A DNA stretch of 32,674 nucleotides from Streptomyces triticirhizae (lineage in GTDB: Bacteria; Actinomycetota; Actinomycetes; Streptomycetales; Streptomycetaceae): NCBI RefSeq assembly GCF_003696235.1, contig NZ_RFFJ01000049.1, positions 1 through 32,674 of the forward strand. Direction: 5' to 3'. The notes beneath the pieces were generated by a model that was not told the DNA's origin, did no database searches, and was given only the letters and a program-made list of their open reading frames with translations. This document shows positions 8,791 through 16,678 of the stretch, in pieces. The position numbers and the translations under genes were made by a program. Every line of letters starts with the position of its first letter. Position 1 is the stretch's first letter.

Positions 8791-9672
8791 ATGGCAAAAA
8801 GAGACGAATTACGACGCAAGGAGCTGGCAGACTTCCTGAGATCTCGACGCCGGAGGGTCGACCCGTCCGTTACGGGTCTGCCGCTGGCATCGTCCGGGCG
8901 CAGACGTATGCCCGGGCTGAGACGCGAGGAGGTCGCGCAGATCTCCGGGGTGAGCCTGACCTGGTACACATGGCTCGAACAGGGGCGCGATATCAACGCC
9001 TCTGAACAGGTGTTGAACAGCATCGCGAAGGCGTTACGGCTGTCCCCCGTGGAGCAGGCTCACCTGTTCCGGCTCGCCGGAGAGAAGGCGAAGGGACCGG
9101 CGGCGGTGGAGACCGAGTCGCCGCTCCACGTGCAGGAGTTGCTGGACCTGCTCAACCCGAATCCGGCGTACGCCATCAACCGGTTCTTCGACATCCTGGC
9201 CTGGAACCGCGCCGAGGAGGCGCTGCTGCACCTCACGCTGGCCGAGCTGCCGAAGGCCCAGCGCAACGTCATCTGGCTGCTCTTCAATGACCCGCGGGCC
9301 CGCGACCTGCTGCCCGACTGGGAGTCGGAGGCCCGGTGGCTGGTGGGGATCCTGCGGGCGGAGTCAGCCCACCAGCCGGGCGCCCCACGACTCATCGAGC
9401 TGGTTGACGAACTCCGAGCCGGCTTCCCGGAGTTCGAGCGGCTGTGGCGCAGCCACGAGCTGGGGTCCTTCACCCCCGCCGAACGCAGGTTCAACCACCC
9501 GAAGGTGGGGAGCATGAGGCTGCTCTTCATGAAGCTGGCCGTCGAGGGCTCCGAGGGATGCAGCGTGGTGACGCACTTCGCGGCCCCCGACTCCCCGGAG
9601 CGGGAACTGTTGGCCCGGCTGGTGGCGACATCCCCCACCGGCGGCGACGCTCACCTCGGACCACCTTCGTAA
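8791..9672 (+). CDS. XRE-family regulator with MmyB-like domain
   Basis: This is a 293-residue transcription factor. The N-terminal helix-turn-helix contains the family signatures RRRMPGLRREEVAQ (about 37-50) and WYTWLEQGR (58-66). A longer C-terminal region (about 105-275) matches the MmyB-like ligand-binding domain. ATG 8791 is chosen because MAKRDELRRKEL is the normal family N-terminus and a G-rich tract (8774-8780) provides a ribosome site. Codons 7 (8809-8811) and 82 (9034-9036) are TTA, the rare leucine codon read by the bldA tRNA in Streptomyces, so translation is probably limited to later growth. I found no TTA in neighbouring genes. The gene is divergent from the P450 gene and is the only dedicated regulator in the cluster. 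MmyB of the methylenomycin cluster, which also contains an AfsA homologue, is a useful precedent. Confidence 0.92.
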   Translation: MAKRDELRRKELADFLRSRRRRVDPSVTGLPLASSGRRRMPGLRREEVAQISGVSLTWYTWLEQGRDINASEQVLNSIAKALRLSPVEQAHLFRLAGEKAKGPAAVETESPLHVQELLDLLNPNPAYAINRFFDILAWNRAEEALLHLTLAELPKAQRNVIWLLFNDPRARDLLPDWESEARWLVGILRAESAHQPGAPRLIELVDELRAGFPEFERLWRSHELGSFTPAERRFNHPKVGSMRLLFMKLAVEGSEGCSVVTHFAAPDSPERELLARLVATSPTGGDAHLGPPS

Positions 9673-9727
9673 GGGCCCGAGGCCGGACGGGCGAGTCCGA
9701 TGTCCCGGGCCGGTGACGGGGCATGAG

Positions 9728-9776
9728 GAGAGGGTGTTCAGGGCCACGGTGTGACGCGGGACCTGAACACCCTCTC
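9728..9776. terminator. Hairpin terminator of the XRE regulator gene
   Basis: A perfect 15-bp stem (GAGAGGGTGTTCAGG at 9728-9742 with its complement at 9762-9776) encloses a 19-nt loop. It starts 55 nt after the regulator stop codon. Confidence 0.75.
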
Positions 9777-9996
9777 GACCGCGCCCGGCCTTCGGGCCGT
9801 CGCCGAGGTCGATGGCCGCCGCGATCTGGCACAACTCGTGGCACTGGCAACGCCGGTGATAGTGGGATCAGCACCCCGGAATCCCCTCGGAGGGGCTGGT
9901 GAACGGGACCTACGATGAGCGGAATTCGGCCTGTCCGTTATTGGGTGCCGAATTGTGCCCTGGCCCCTTCTGCCGCTTTTTCATGGAGATTCCGCT
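9777..9996 (+). promoter_or_regulatory. Leader/promoter region of the flavin oxidase
   Basis: Together with the terminator, this fills the 324-nt gene-free stretch 9673-9996. The only structure I see is an 8-bp inverted repeat, AATTCGGC at 9923-9930 and GCCGAATT at 9947-9954, with 16 nt between. It stands 43-74 nt before the start codon and could be an operator or a 5' leader hairpin. A GGAG ribosome site lies at 9985-9988. I cannot define clear -35 and -10 boxes. Confidence 0.35.
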
Positions 9997-11628
9997 ATGA
10001 CCAACGGGGTTAACAGACGCCGGTTGCTTGCCGGTATCGCGACCGCGTCCGCCGTGTTTCCGCTCTCTGTCGGCGCGCGGCAGGCGGCCGCGGAGGAGTC
10101 GATATCGGCCGACCAGTGTGGTGCGGAGCCCGACCTCCTCAGCGTCGTTCCGCAGGATTCCCGGTATGCCGAGCTGAGTCGGGGGGTGAACCAGCGTTGG
10201 GTGGCCACGCCCGAGGCCGTTCATCTGGTGGGCTCCGCCCGGCAGGCTCAGCACGTGGTGCAGGCGGCGGTCGACGCCGGGAAGCGGCTGTCCGTCCGCA
10301 GTGGCGGACATTGTTACGGCGACTTCGTCTGCAATCCCGAGATCGACGTCATCCTCGACGTCTCCCTGATGAACGAGGTGTTCTACGACGCGGAGCGACG
10401 CGCCTTCTGCGTCGAGGCGGGTGCCCAACTCGGGCAGATCTACGAACAGCTCTACCGGGGGTGGGGAGTGACCCTGCCCGGCGGGGCCTGCCTGACCGTC
10501 GGCATCGGCGGGCACGCCAGCGGCGGCGGCTTCGGAATGCTCACACGCAAGTACGGTCTTGTCGCCGACCAGATCGAGGCCGTGGAGATGGTCGTGGTCG
10601 ACGCGTCGGGGCAGGCCCGCACCGTGGTGGCCTCCCGCGATCCCGAGGACCCCGCTCACGACCTGTGCTGGGCCGTGTCGGGTGGGGGAGGCGGCAGCTT
10701 CGGTGTCATCACGCGCTTCTGGTTCCGCTCCCCGCAGGCCACCGGCACCGATCCCAGCGCGCAACTGCCGGCCCCGCCGCCGGAGGTGTTGATCGGCCTG
10801 GCCGAGGTGCCGTGGAGCGCCCTGGACGACGCCGAGTTCGGCTCCCTGATGCGCAACTTCGCCGACTGGCACATCGCCAACGGCTCGGTTGACTCGCGCT
10901 TCATCGACCTGTCCGGGTATCTGGTGCTGAGGCAGGGACCCCAGGGCGGCGTCTCGCTGTTCACGCAGGTCGACGGCGGCAACCCGAACGCCGACCAGCT
11001 TCTGGCGGACTACACCGCTGCCCTGATCAGGGACACCGGCATCCCCGCCACCATCCCCACCCGCCGCGTGAGCTGGCTGGCCTCCACCAAGCTGGTGGGC
11101 ACGAGCAACCAGGCGATGTTCTATGACCACTCCCTGCGCAGCGGCACGAAGTCGGCCTTCCTGCGCCGAGGCTTCACGGATGAGCAACTCGCCGTCATCC
11201 ACCGGCACATGGTGCGCGAGGACTACAACAACCCCCACGCCGCGATCTCCCTGAACGGCGGAGGCGGTCAGCACGACGCGGTTGATCCGGCCGCCACTCC
11301 CTACCCGCACCGGGACACGGCGTTCTTCGCCCTCTTCGAGAGCTTCTGGACGGCCCCGGGCGAGGACGCCACCCATCTGGGCTGGCAGCGTGAGGTCTTC
11401 CGGGACACCTTCGCCGACACCGGCGGCTACCCGGTCCCCAACGACCAGACCGACGGGTGCTACTTCAACGACCCGGACACCGACATCATGGACCCGGCGT
11501 ACAACGCCTCGGGCGTTCCCTGGCACGCCCTCTACTTCAAGGACAACTACCGGCGCCTACAGGAGGTGAAGTCCCGCTGGGACCCCTCCGACGTCTTCCG
11601 CCACGCGCAGTCCGTTCGCCCGCTCTGA
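9997..11628 (+). CDS. Tat-secreted bicovalent FAD oxidase (AknOx/BBE type)
   Basis: This 543-residue flavoprotein closely resembles aclacinomycin oxidoreductase (AknOx). The twin-arginine signal NRRRLLAG (6-13) and an Ala-rich h-region predict export as a folded, FAD-loaded protein. FAD would be attached at two points: His105 in RSGGHCYG (8-alpha-histidyl) and Cys165 in GGACLTVGIGG (6-S-cysteinyl). The C-terminal berberine-bridge segment ends in RWDPSDVFRHAQSVRPL. ATG 9997 is preferred over an in-frame GTG at 9955 because it gives the Tat signal and a GGAG site. The NYPD motif, whose Tyr is catalytic in AknOx, reads NDPD here (D492), and the tyrosine near SLYSYGG is also absent (SLNGGGG, 419-424). 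The substrate or mechanism therefore probably differs. It likely oxidises an alcohol on the exported product. Confidence 0.93.
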   Translation: MTNGVNRRRLLAGIATASAVFPLSVGARQAAAEESISADQCGAEPDLLSVVPQDSRYAELSRGVNQRWVATPEAVHLVGSARQAQHVVQAAVDAGKRLSVRSGGHCYGDFVCNPEIDVILDVSLMNEVFYDAERRAFCVEAGAQLGQIYEQLYRGWGVTLPGGACLTVGIGGHASGGGFGMLTRKYGLVADQIEAVEMVVVDASGQARTVVASRDPEDPAHDLCWAVSGGGGGSFGVITRFWFRSPQATGTDPSAQLPAPPPEVLIGLAEVPWSALDDAEFGSLMRNFADWHIANGSVDSRFIDLSGYLVLRQGPQGGVSLFTQVDGGNPNADQLLADYTAALIRDTGIPATIPTRRVSWLASTKLVGTSNQAMFYDHSLRSGTKSAFLRRGFTDEQLAVIHRHMVREDYNNPHAAISLNGGGGQHDAVDPAATPYPHRDTAFFALFESFWTAPGEDATHLGWQREVFRDTFADTGGYPVPNDQTDGCYFNDPDTDIMDPAYNASGVPWHALYFKDNYRRLQEVKSRWDPSDVFRHAQSVRPL

Positions 11629-11642
11629 CGCCCACGCGCGAA

Positions 11643-11685
11643 GGCCGCTGTCCCGGGCGGGAACGACCCGCCCGGGACAGCGGCC
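11643..11685. terminator. Perfect 19-bp bidirectional terminator
   Basis: GGCCGCTGTCCCGGGCGGG (11643-11661) pairs perfectly with 11667-11685 around the loop AACGA. It sits between the convergent flavin oxidase and epimerase genes and ends both transcription units. Confidence 0.9.
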
Positions 11686-11696
11686 ATCTCAGGGGG

Positions 11697-12779
11697 CTAC
11701 GACGCGCCGCTCGTGGCCACCGCGGTTCCGAGGGCCGGGTGGCGCCGGTGCCAGTCGGCCTGACTCCGCATCGTCTCGGACAGGGGCCGGAAGACCACGC
11801 CGAGTTCGGCGATCGCCCGCTCAGAGCTGACCCTTCTCCTGTTTCCCTCAAGCAGGGCCCGCACGCCCGCCCGCGTCGCGGGAGGAGTGCGGCCACGCAC
11901 TCGTGCCGTCGTCTCGAGCAGCGCCGCCACGGCCATCGCGCTTCGGGCGGGCACCGCCCGGGGCGCCGGGCTCCCCGCCGCCTGAGCGGCCAGCCGGCAG
12001 ACCTCGGGCAGCGGCACCCAGCGTCCCGCGACGACATAGCGCCGCCGGTGGCGCCCGTCCACCGCCGCCCGCACGCAGGCAGCGGCGACATCACGGGCGT
12101 CCACCACATGGTTCCCCGCCTTCGGAACGGCCCTCAGCGAGCCGTTGGCGACTGAGAGGAACAGCCGTCCGGCGGATGTGGGGCCCGCGTCGCCCGGCCC
12201 CCACATCCAGCCGGGAAGGATGATCGGCACCCGCACCGGCAGATCGGCGGGAAGCGCGGCGATCATCTCCTCGGAGCGCACCTTGCTGTCGTAGTACCCG
12301 TTCCGCCTGGTGTGCCGGCCCGGCGGGGTGTCCTCGTCGGCGGGCCTGTCCCGCGTTCCGGAGCCAAGGGTGCCGATGGAGCTGAGGTGCACGACCGTCT
12401 CCACGCCACACGCGGCCGCGGCCAGTATCAGCGCGCGGGTCGCGTCGACGTTGGTCCGCAGCAGCAACTCCCGGTCCCCACCGCCGGGCGCGTAGTACTC
12501 CCTGAAGTACGCCGCCGTGTGGATCACGGCGTCGTGTCCCGGCAGCAGCGCCGCCAACCCCTCGGTGTCCCGCAGGTCGCAGCGCCGCAGCGTCAGCCCC
12601 TCGCCGGCGGGGAGCAGAGCCCTGGCGCGGGCCTCGTCGCGGACGACGGCGGTGACCTGGCTGCCGAGATCCAGCAGCCGGCGGACGGTGTTGCCGCCAA
12701 GCAGCCCCGTCGCGCCCGTCACCAGGACCCGGCGCGGGACCGAATCCGCCCCGGGCGCGGGATCGTTCAGATGCCCCAC
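11697..12779 (-). CDS. NAD-dependent epimerase/dehydratase (extended SDR)
   Basis: This 360-residue extended SDR resembles dihydroflavonol-reductase-type and sugar epimerase-type enzymes. The Rossmann motif TGATGLLG spans 21-28, the catalytic Ser is in HLSS (133-134), and the Tyr/Lys pair is Y162-K166 in GYYDSK, so the active site looks intact. The start is GTG 12779, inside the end of the AfsA-like gene (13-nt overlap), which implies translational coupling. It is the last gene of the six-gene operon and stops at the shared 19-bp terminator. In butyrolactone pathways a reductase (for example BprA) reduces the butenolide phosphate. An SDR coupled to the AfsA gene is a natural candidate for that step, or for reduction of the side-chain keto group, but this is inferred. 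Confidence 0.9.
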   Translation of the reverse strand: MGHLNDPAPGADSVPRRVLVTGATGLLGGNTVRRLLDLGSQVTAVVRDEARARALLPAGEGLTLRRCDLRDTEGLAALLPGHDAVIHTAAYFREYYAPGGGDRELLLRTNVDATRALILAAAACGVETVVHLSSIGTLGSGTRDRPADEDTPPGRHTRRNGYYDSKVRSEEMIAALPADLPVRVPIILPGWMWGPGDAGPTSAGRLFLSVANGSLRAVPKAGNHVVDARDVAAACVRAAVDGRHRRRYVVAGRWVPLPEVCRLAAQAAGSPAPRAVPARSAMAVAALLETTARVRGRTPPATRAGVRALLEGNRRRVSSERAIAELGVVFRPLSETMRSQADWHRRHPALGTAVATSGAS

Positions 12780-13789
12780 TGCACAACCTCGACCCGGATG
12801 GTCGTGGTCACCGTGGAGCCCTGCGCCACCTCGATGGTCACCGGCACGGCCAGCGTCGACAGCGTGTCATGGCGCTGGAGGCCGTCGGCGCTGGCCCGCA
12901 ACTCGGTCACGTGGTCCAGCTCGGCGTAGTCGTTGAAGTCCGTGGTGATGCCGCCGATGGTCAGGGTCTCCGCCGAGAGACCGTGGAGCCGGGAGACGGA
13001 GGCTATCGCCAGTTGCCGTGCCGCCTCCATCTGGAGGTGTCCCGGCACGTGGTCCAGCGGGTGGTCGAACATGTGGGGATGGCTGGGGTCCGTCACGAGC
13101 ACGCAGGAGGCCTCACTGCGGCCGGTGAAGACCGGCTCGGTGATGAAGATGTTCCGCGGCTCCCGGCGTCCCACGGTGGTCGGCGCCGCCGGCGTGAAGC
13201 GCGGCAGCCGGGCGTCGGGACCGGCGGTGCGCCGCTTGGCGCGCAGCTTCTGGTACGCCTGCGGGGAGAGCACCAGGAGCGTGCCCTCGCCGAGGAGGAC
13301 CACGCCGCCGTCGAGCGACACATCGCCGGTGAAGGTGAAACCCTGGAGGCGCCCCGCCTTGTTGCGCCGGGGTTCGACCTTCATCCGGACCAACACCTGT
13401 GCCGGGTCGGTGCCGATCCTCAGCCGCTCCACGTCCACGGTGCTCAGGTGGAGGTGGCGGAAGATGAACACGGTGCCAAGCTCGACGCCCAGGTAGCGGT
13501 GCGCTGCCAGCACGCCGGCCTGACGGACCACCTCGATCAGCAGGGTGTAGTCGTAGATCGGGGCGTTCTCGCCGATGAGATGGCCGCGCGGGAGCTGCGC
13601 CGCGACAGCGTAGGTGTGCGGTGCCGTCTCGGCGGAGTCGGTGACGAACACCTCCGCCACCGAGGTGCGGTGCACGAGGTTGCGGGGCACGGTGGCGTCG
13701 TAGGAGAGGGCCGCGAGCGGCTGTGTGGTCGCGGTCGGCTGGGGCACGGTCGGCTGGGTGGTCGTCGAGCTTGTTTCGGAAACGGTCAT
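12767..13789 (-). CDS. afsA: AfsA-type butyrolactone/butenolide synthase
   Basis: This 340-residue protein has the double hot-dog architecture of AfsA/ScbA. Known members condense a beta-ketoacyl-ACP with dihydroxyacetone phosphate to give the ester that cyclises to a butenolide phosphate. Each half keeps the ExxR pair important in ScbA: E86-R89 (IEVVRQAG) and E255-R258 (MEAARQL). Other family marks are LVHRTSVAEVFVTD (38-51) and HPMFDHPLDHVPGHL-like text (238-252). The N-terminal 24 residues are Thr/Pro/Gln-rich and probably disordered. ATG 13789 is chosen over a TTG at 13813 because the TTG has no ribosome site. The gene follows the FAD monooxygenase by 79 nt and overlaps the epimerase. It is the only scaffold-forming enzyme visible. 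The symbol is used at family level; the exact product (A-factor, butenolide, furan or other) cannot be told. Confidence 0.93.
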   Translation of the reverse strand: MTVSETSSTTTQPTVPQPTATTQPLAALSYDATVPRNLVHRTSVAEVFVTDSAETAPHTYAVAAQLPRGHLIGENAPIYDYTLLIEVVRQAGVLAAHRYLGVELGTVFIFRHLHLSTVDVERLRIGTDPAQVLVRMKVEPRRNKAGRLQGFTFTGDVSLDGGVVLLGEGTLLVLSPQAYQKLRAKRRTAGPDARLPRFTPAAPTTVGRREPRNIFITEPVFTGRSEASCVLVTDPSHPHMFDHPLDHVPGHLQMEAARQLAIASVSRLHGLSAETLTIGGITTDFNDYAELDHVTELRASADGLQRHDTLSTLAVPVTIEVAQGSTVTTTIRVEVVQWGI

Positions 13790-13868
13790 GAGCGGACGGT
13801 TCTCTTTTCTCAAGAGCGGAAGTGACCGGTGAAGAGGGCGTGCGGGAGCGTTTCAACCGCCGTGTCGA

Positions 13869-15503
13869 TCAGGCGGAGACGCGGGGCAGCAGGCTCAACA
13901 GGTCGAGGACGCTGGAGACGCCGGCCCGCGCTCCGACGATGCCGTCGGGGCGGATGTAGGCCAGCCATGGCGAGGTCCGTTCCGAACCCAGGGCGGTGTC
14001 CGTGGTGCGCGCGGTGTCGCAGCCCGCGCCGGCCGCCTCCGAACGGATGGCGGGCGACGGCGAGTCGGCTGTGGGGCAGACCCACAGCACCCGGGTGAGG
14101 CCCGAGGTTCCCCGGCCGCCCAGCCACTGCGCGGCGCGGATGGCGACCTCCCCCGCCGCCTCCCCGCCGAAGGCCAGCAGCACGTGTCCCCCCGACCCCA
14201 GGTAGTCGAGGAGCGAGGAGGCGTCCGTGGAGTGCTCGGGCGTGGGGGTCAGGGGGATGTCCGGCACACGCCGGCCCAGGCGAACGGCCTTCGGCACGGC
14301 GGAGCTGCCCGCGAGATCGCGCAGGGCGGGGCTGTCGGACAGGTCCAGGTCGAGTTGGGCGAGCTGGGGCAGCATCTGCTTCTCCAGCAGCCCGCGGCGG
14401 GACATCGACTGCATCGTCGCGTCCCGCATGGCGCGTGCCATCGGATTGCGCAGCAGCCACATCCTGGTCTGCTGGTCGGCGTTCTTCACCGCCCGCGCGG
14501 ACGGCGGCTTACGCTCCGGCTCGTAGCTGTCGAGGAGGTCCGGCGGCAGGCCGCGCAGCACGGAGGCCAGCTTCCAGCCCAGGTCGTAGCCGTCCTGAAC
14601 GCCCGTGTTCAGACCCTGCCCGCCCGCCGGGCTGTGCGCGTGCGCGGAGTCCCCGGCGAGGAAGACCCGGCCGACGCGGAAGCTCGGGGAGACCTTGGCG
14701 TGCACGGTGAAGAGGCTGGTCCACCGGCTGCCGGTGATCCGCAGGTTGCCGGGGCCCCGGGCGTCGAGGAGCTGCTGAAGCCGCTCGTCGGTGGGGGCCT
14801 CGGTCTGCGCGTCGGAGGGGACGTCGAAGAAGACGCGGTGTTCGCCGCCCGGCAGGGGCACCATCACCAACACCCCGTCGGTGGTGATGTGGTACTGCGC
14901 CTCCGCCTCCGGCGCGGGGCCTTCGAGGGGGCCGTCGCCGATCAGGAAGACACGGTCGTAGGTGTGCCCCTCCATGGAGATGCCGATGTCGGAGCGCAGC
15001 CTGCTGTGGGTGCCGTCCGCCGCCACGACCCAGGAGAAGTCGGTCCGCCGCGCGCCGGACTGCCCGGAGCGCAGGGCGACGGTGACGCCGTCGGCGTGTG
15101 GGCTGACGCCGATGGCCTCCACTCCCCATTCGACCTTGCCACCAAGCTCGGTCAGCCGGTTGCGCAGCGCGGCCTCGGTGACGGGCTGCGGCACGCAGAG
15201 CGGCTGGGGGAACGCGGTGTTGGGGATGTCGAAGTCCATCTTGCCGATGCGCTTCTTCCTCGACCAGTAGCTCGCGCCCCGCAACGGCAGCGCCTGGCTG
15301 GCGAGTTCGTCGGTGACGCCCAGGCGGCGCAGGCACTCCAGCGCGCCGCTCCACAGGATGAGGGCCTTGGGCAGTTCGCCGGGCCCCTCGCGGCGGTCGA
15401 CGACGCGGCACGGCACTCCCATGGAGAACAGCGTGCAGGCCGTGGTGAGGCCGGTCGGGCCGGCCCCGACGACCAGCACCTCTTCTGTCGTCGCGGCTGT
15501 CAT
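13869..15503 (-). CDS. FAD-dependent aromatic-hydroxylase-type monooxygenase
   Basis: This 544-residue class A flavoprotein monooxygenase is of the PheA/TfdB/PgaE kind. It has the ADP-binding motif GAGPTG (13-18), the DG motif at D163-G164 (VAADGTHSRLR) and the GD motif at G284-D285 (VFLAGDSAHAHSP). A C-terminal thioredoxin-like domain (about 400-540) is typical of polyketide hydroxylases. These enzymes use NADPH and O2 for hydroxylation, and some relatives do Baeyer-Villiger oxidation. The ATG at 15503 overlaps the HAD stop as ATGA, behind an AGGGGG site, so translation is coupled. The frame stays open far upstream to 15896, but that part is antisense-like text over the HAD gene and is rejected. 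It lies directly before the AfsA gene and may insert oxygen into the AfsA-derived scaffold, though no aromatic substrate source is encoded here. Confidence 0.93.
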   Translation of the reverse strand: MTAATTEEVLVVGAGPTGLTTACTLFSMGVPCRVVDRREGPGELPKALILWSGALECLRRLGVTDELASQALPLRGASYWSRKKRIGKMDFDIPNTAFPQPLCVPQPVTEAALRNRLTELGGKVEWGVEAIGVSPHADGVTVALRSGQSGARRTDFSWVVAADGTHSRLRSDIGISMEGHTYDRVFLIGDGPLEGPAPEAEAQYHITTDGVLVMVPLPGGEHRVFFDVPSDAQTEAPTDERLQQLLDARGPGNLRITGSRWTSLFTVHAKVSPSFRVGRVFLAGDSAHAHSPAGGQGLNTGVQDGYDLGWKLASVLRGLPPDLLDSYEPERKPPSARAVKNADQQTRMWLLRNPMARAMRDATMQSMSRRGLLEKQMLPQLAQLDLDLSDSPALRDLAGSSAVPKAVRLGRRVPDIPLTPTPEHSTDASSLLDYLGSGGHVLLAFGGEAAGEVAIRAAQWLGGRGTSGLTRVLWVCPTADSPSPAIRSEAAGAGCDTARTTDTALGSERTSPWLAYIRPDGIVGARAGVSSVLDLLSLLPRVSA

Positions 15504-16174
15504 CTCGTACCCCCTGGCGAGTTGATGAGCGGAGTACGGAGCGCCTCGGTGAGCTGGTCTATGGCGCTGTCCGTGTCGGTGAAAAGGACGGAGCGAATGC
15601 CGAGCGACTCGGCGGCGTCGCAGTTCTCCTTGGTGTCGTCGACGAACAGGCACTCCTGCGGGGAGGCGCCCAGGCGCTCCAGCAGAATCCGGTAGATCCT
15701 GGGGTCGGGCTTGCGCACCCCCTCCTCGTGGGAGTCCACGACGACGGAGAACAGCTCGTCCACCGGCAGCTGCGCACGCCAGCGTGGCCGCCACTCGCGG
15801 ACGTTGTTCGTGAGCAGCGCGAGCCGGTGTCCCTCCGCGGCGATCTTCCTCAGGAAGAGGAGAAACGGCTCGTTGGGCGTGCGGCCGGCGAACCACAGCT
15901 CCCCGAAGGGGCGTTCGCCCAGGACCGCCAGGGCCTCATCGTCCCCGGGCGGCAGCTCGGCGGCGACGCGCTCCACCATCTGCCGCTCGGTGATGGCGCC
16001 CACCTCCAGGGCCGCCATCGGCGTCTGACCGTGGCGTTCGGTCGCCGCCAGGAACGCGGTGGCCAGCGCGTCGGAGCTGATGCCCACCTGGCGGGCGAAG
16101 GCGTCGAACGTCTCGGACAGCGGATTGGTCAGCACGCCCCCGTAGTCGACGACGACCGTCGTGAACGGGATCAC
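15500..16174 (-). CDS. HAD-family hydrolase (DxG variant)
   Basis: This 224-residue HAD-IA-like hydrolase starts at GTG 16174, overlapping the cupin stop as GTGA, and its own stop overlaps the monooxygenase start. Motif I is VVVDYGGVLTN with the nucleophile D10, but the second Asp of the usual DxD, the general acid in phosphatases, is Gly12. Motif II Thr is in LLTNNVREW, motif III Lys in GVRKPDPRIY, and motif IV is FVDDTKEN. Relatives starting D-F/Y-GGVL form a large, poorly characterised branch. In butenolide pathways a phosphatase (for example SrrP) removes phosphate from the AfsA-derived intermediate, and this gene is in the right place for that. The missing acid residue leaves the activity uncertain. 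Fold call is strong; phosphatase role is moderate. Confidence 0.9.
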   Translation of the reverse strand: MIPFTTVVVDYGGVLTNPLSETFDAFARQVGISSDALATAFLAATERHGQTPMAALEVGAITERQMVERVAAELPPGDDEALAVLGERPFGELWFAGRTPNEPFLLFLRKIAAEGHRLALLTNNVREWRPRWRAQLPVDELFSVVVDSHEEGVRKPDPRIYRILLERLGASPQECLFVDDTKENCDAAESLGIRSVLFTDTDSAIDQLTEALRTPLINSPGGTR

Positions 16175-16617
16175 GCGGCGGCCGCCTCGGTCTTGTCGAC
16201 CTTGGAGGGCTCGACCTCGGGGGTCTCGACCTCGGCGGCCTCCCTGGTCGGCGGTGCGTGTTCGAGCTGGATGCCCACCATCACCAGCTCGGTGTCCCCG
16301 ATGTTGAACATCTGGTGGCACAGCGGCGCCTCGGCCGGGTTGAACAGGATCGCGTGGGTGGGAAGTTCACCCTCGGCGATGGTTTCGCCCCTGGCGTCGA
16401 CGGAGCGGACCTTGGCGCCGCTGAGCACCACGGTCGCCCACGGCTTGCGGTGGGTGTGCAGGGGACGGGACTCGCCGGGCGGCACGCGTTCCACCCACGC
16501 CTTGACGTGGTCATTGTCCAGGGAGAGCGCCGCGCCAAGCTCCTCCCATGGGCCCTCGGGCGGGGCCTCGGTGTTTTCCGCCGCGAACGGGCACTGGGGT
16601 GACGATGGGGTCGTCAT
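16171..16617 (-). CDS. Small cupin-domain protein
   Basis: This 148-residue protein has one cupin barrel (about 28-120). Metal-binding candidates are H54 and H56 in LHTHRKPW and H101 in LCHQMFN. The Glu normally found four to five residues after the second His is absent (W60, A61), so metal binding may be by three His or altered. The barrel is followed by a low-complexity acidic/Ala tail (EVETPEVEPSKVDKTEAAAA), whose last codons overlap the HAD start. Small cupins in biosynthetic operons act as oxygenases, cyclases, isomerases or lactone-handling enzymes, and nothing here distinguishes these. Start ATG 16617 has a good GGAGG site. The gene is second in the operon, 61 nt after the PTE-family gene. 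Confidence 0.85.
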   Translation of the reverse strand: MTTPSSPQCPFAAENTEAPPEGPWEELGAALSLDNDHVKAWVERVPPGESRPLHTHRKPWATVVLSGAKVRSVDARGETIAEGELPTHAILFNPAEAPLCHQMFNIGDTELVMVGIQLEHAPPTREAAEVETPEVEPSKVDKTEAAAA

Positions 16618-16678
16618 GACGGAGATTCCTCCGGTCTTGGTCGAGATCGGTAGGGTGCGGGATCAGTGCGGTTCGGGA

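Noticed and set aside
9910..11526. Minus-strand open frame of 538 codons
   Set aside because: It is antisense to the flavin oxidase, whose Tat signal and FAD-linkage motifs identify the true strand.
14184..15695. Plus-strand open frame of 503 codons
   Set aside because: It is a shadow of the FAD monooxygenase, which has all three flavin motifs on the other strand.
15504..15896. N-terminal extension of the FAD monooxygenase
   Set aside because: The extra 131 residues lie over the HAD gene in another frame and have no similarity. ATG 15503 with AGGGGG and ATGA coupling is the better start.
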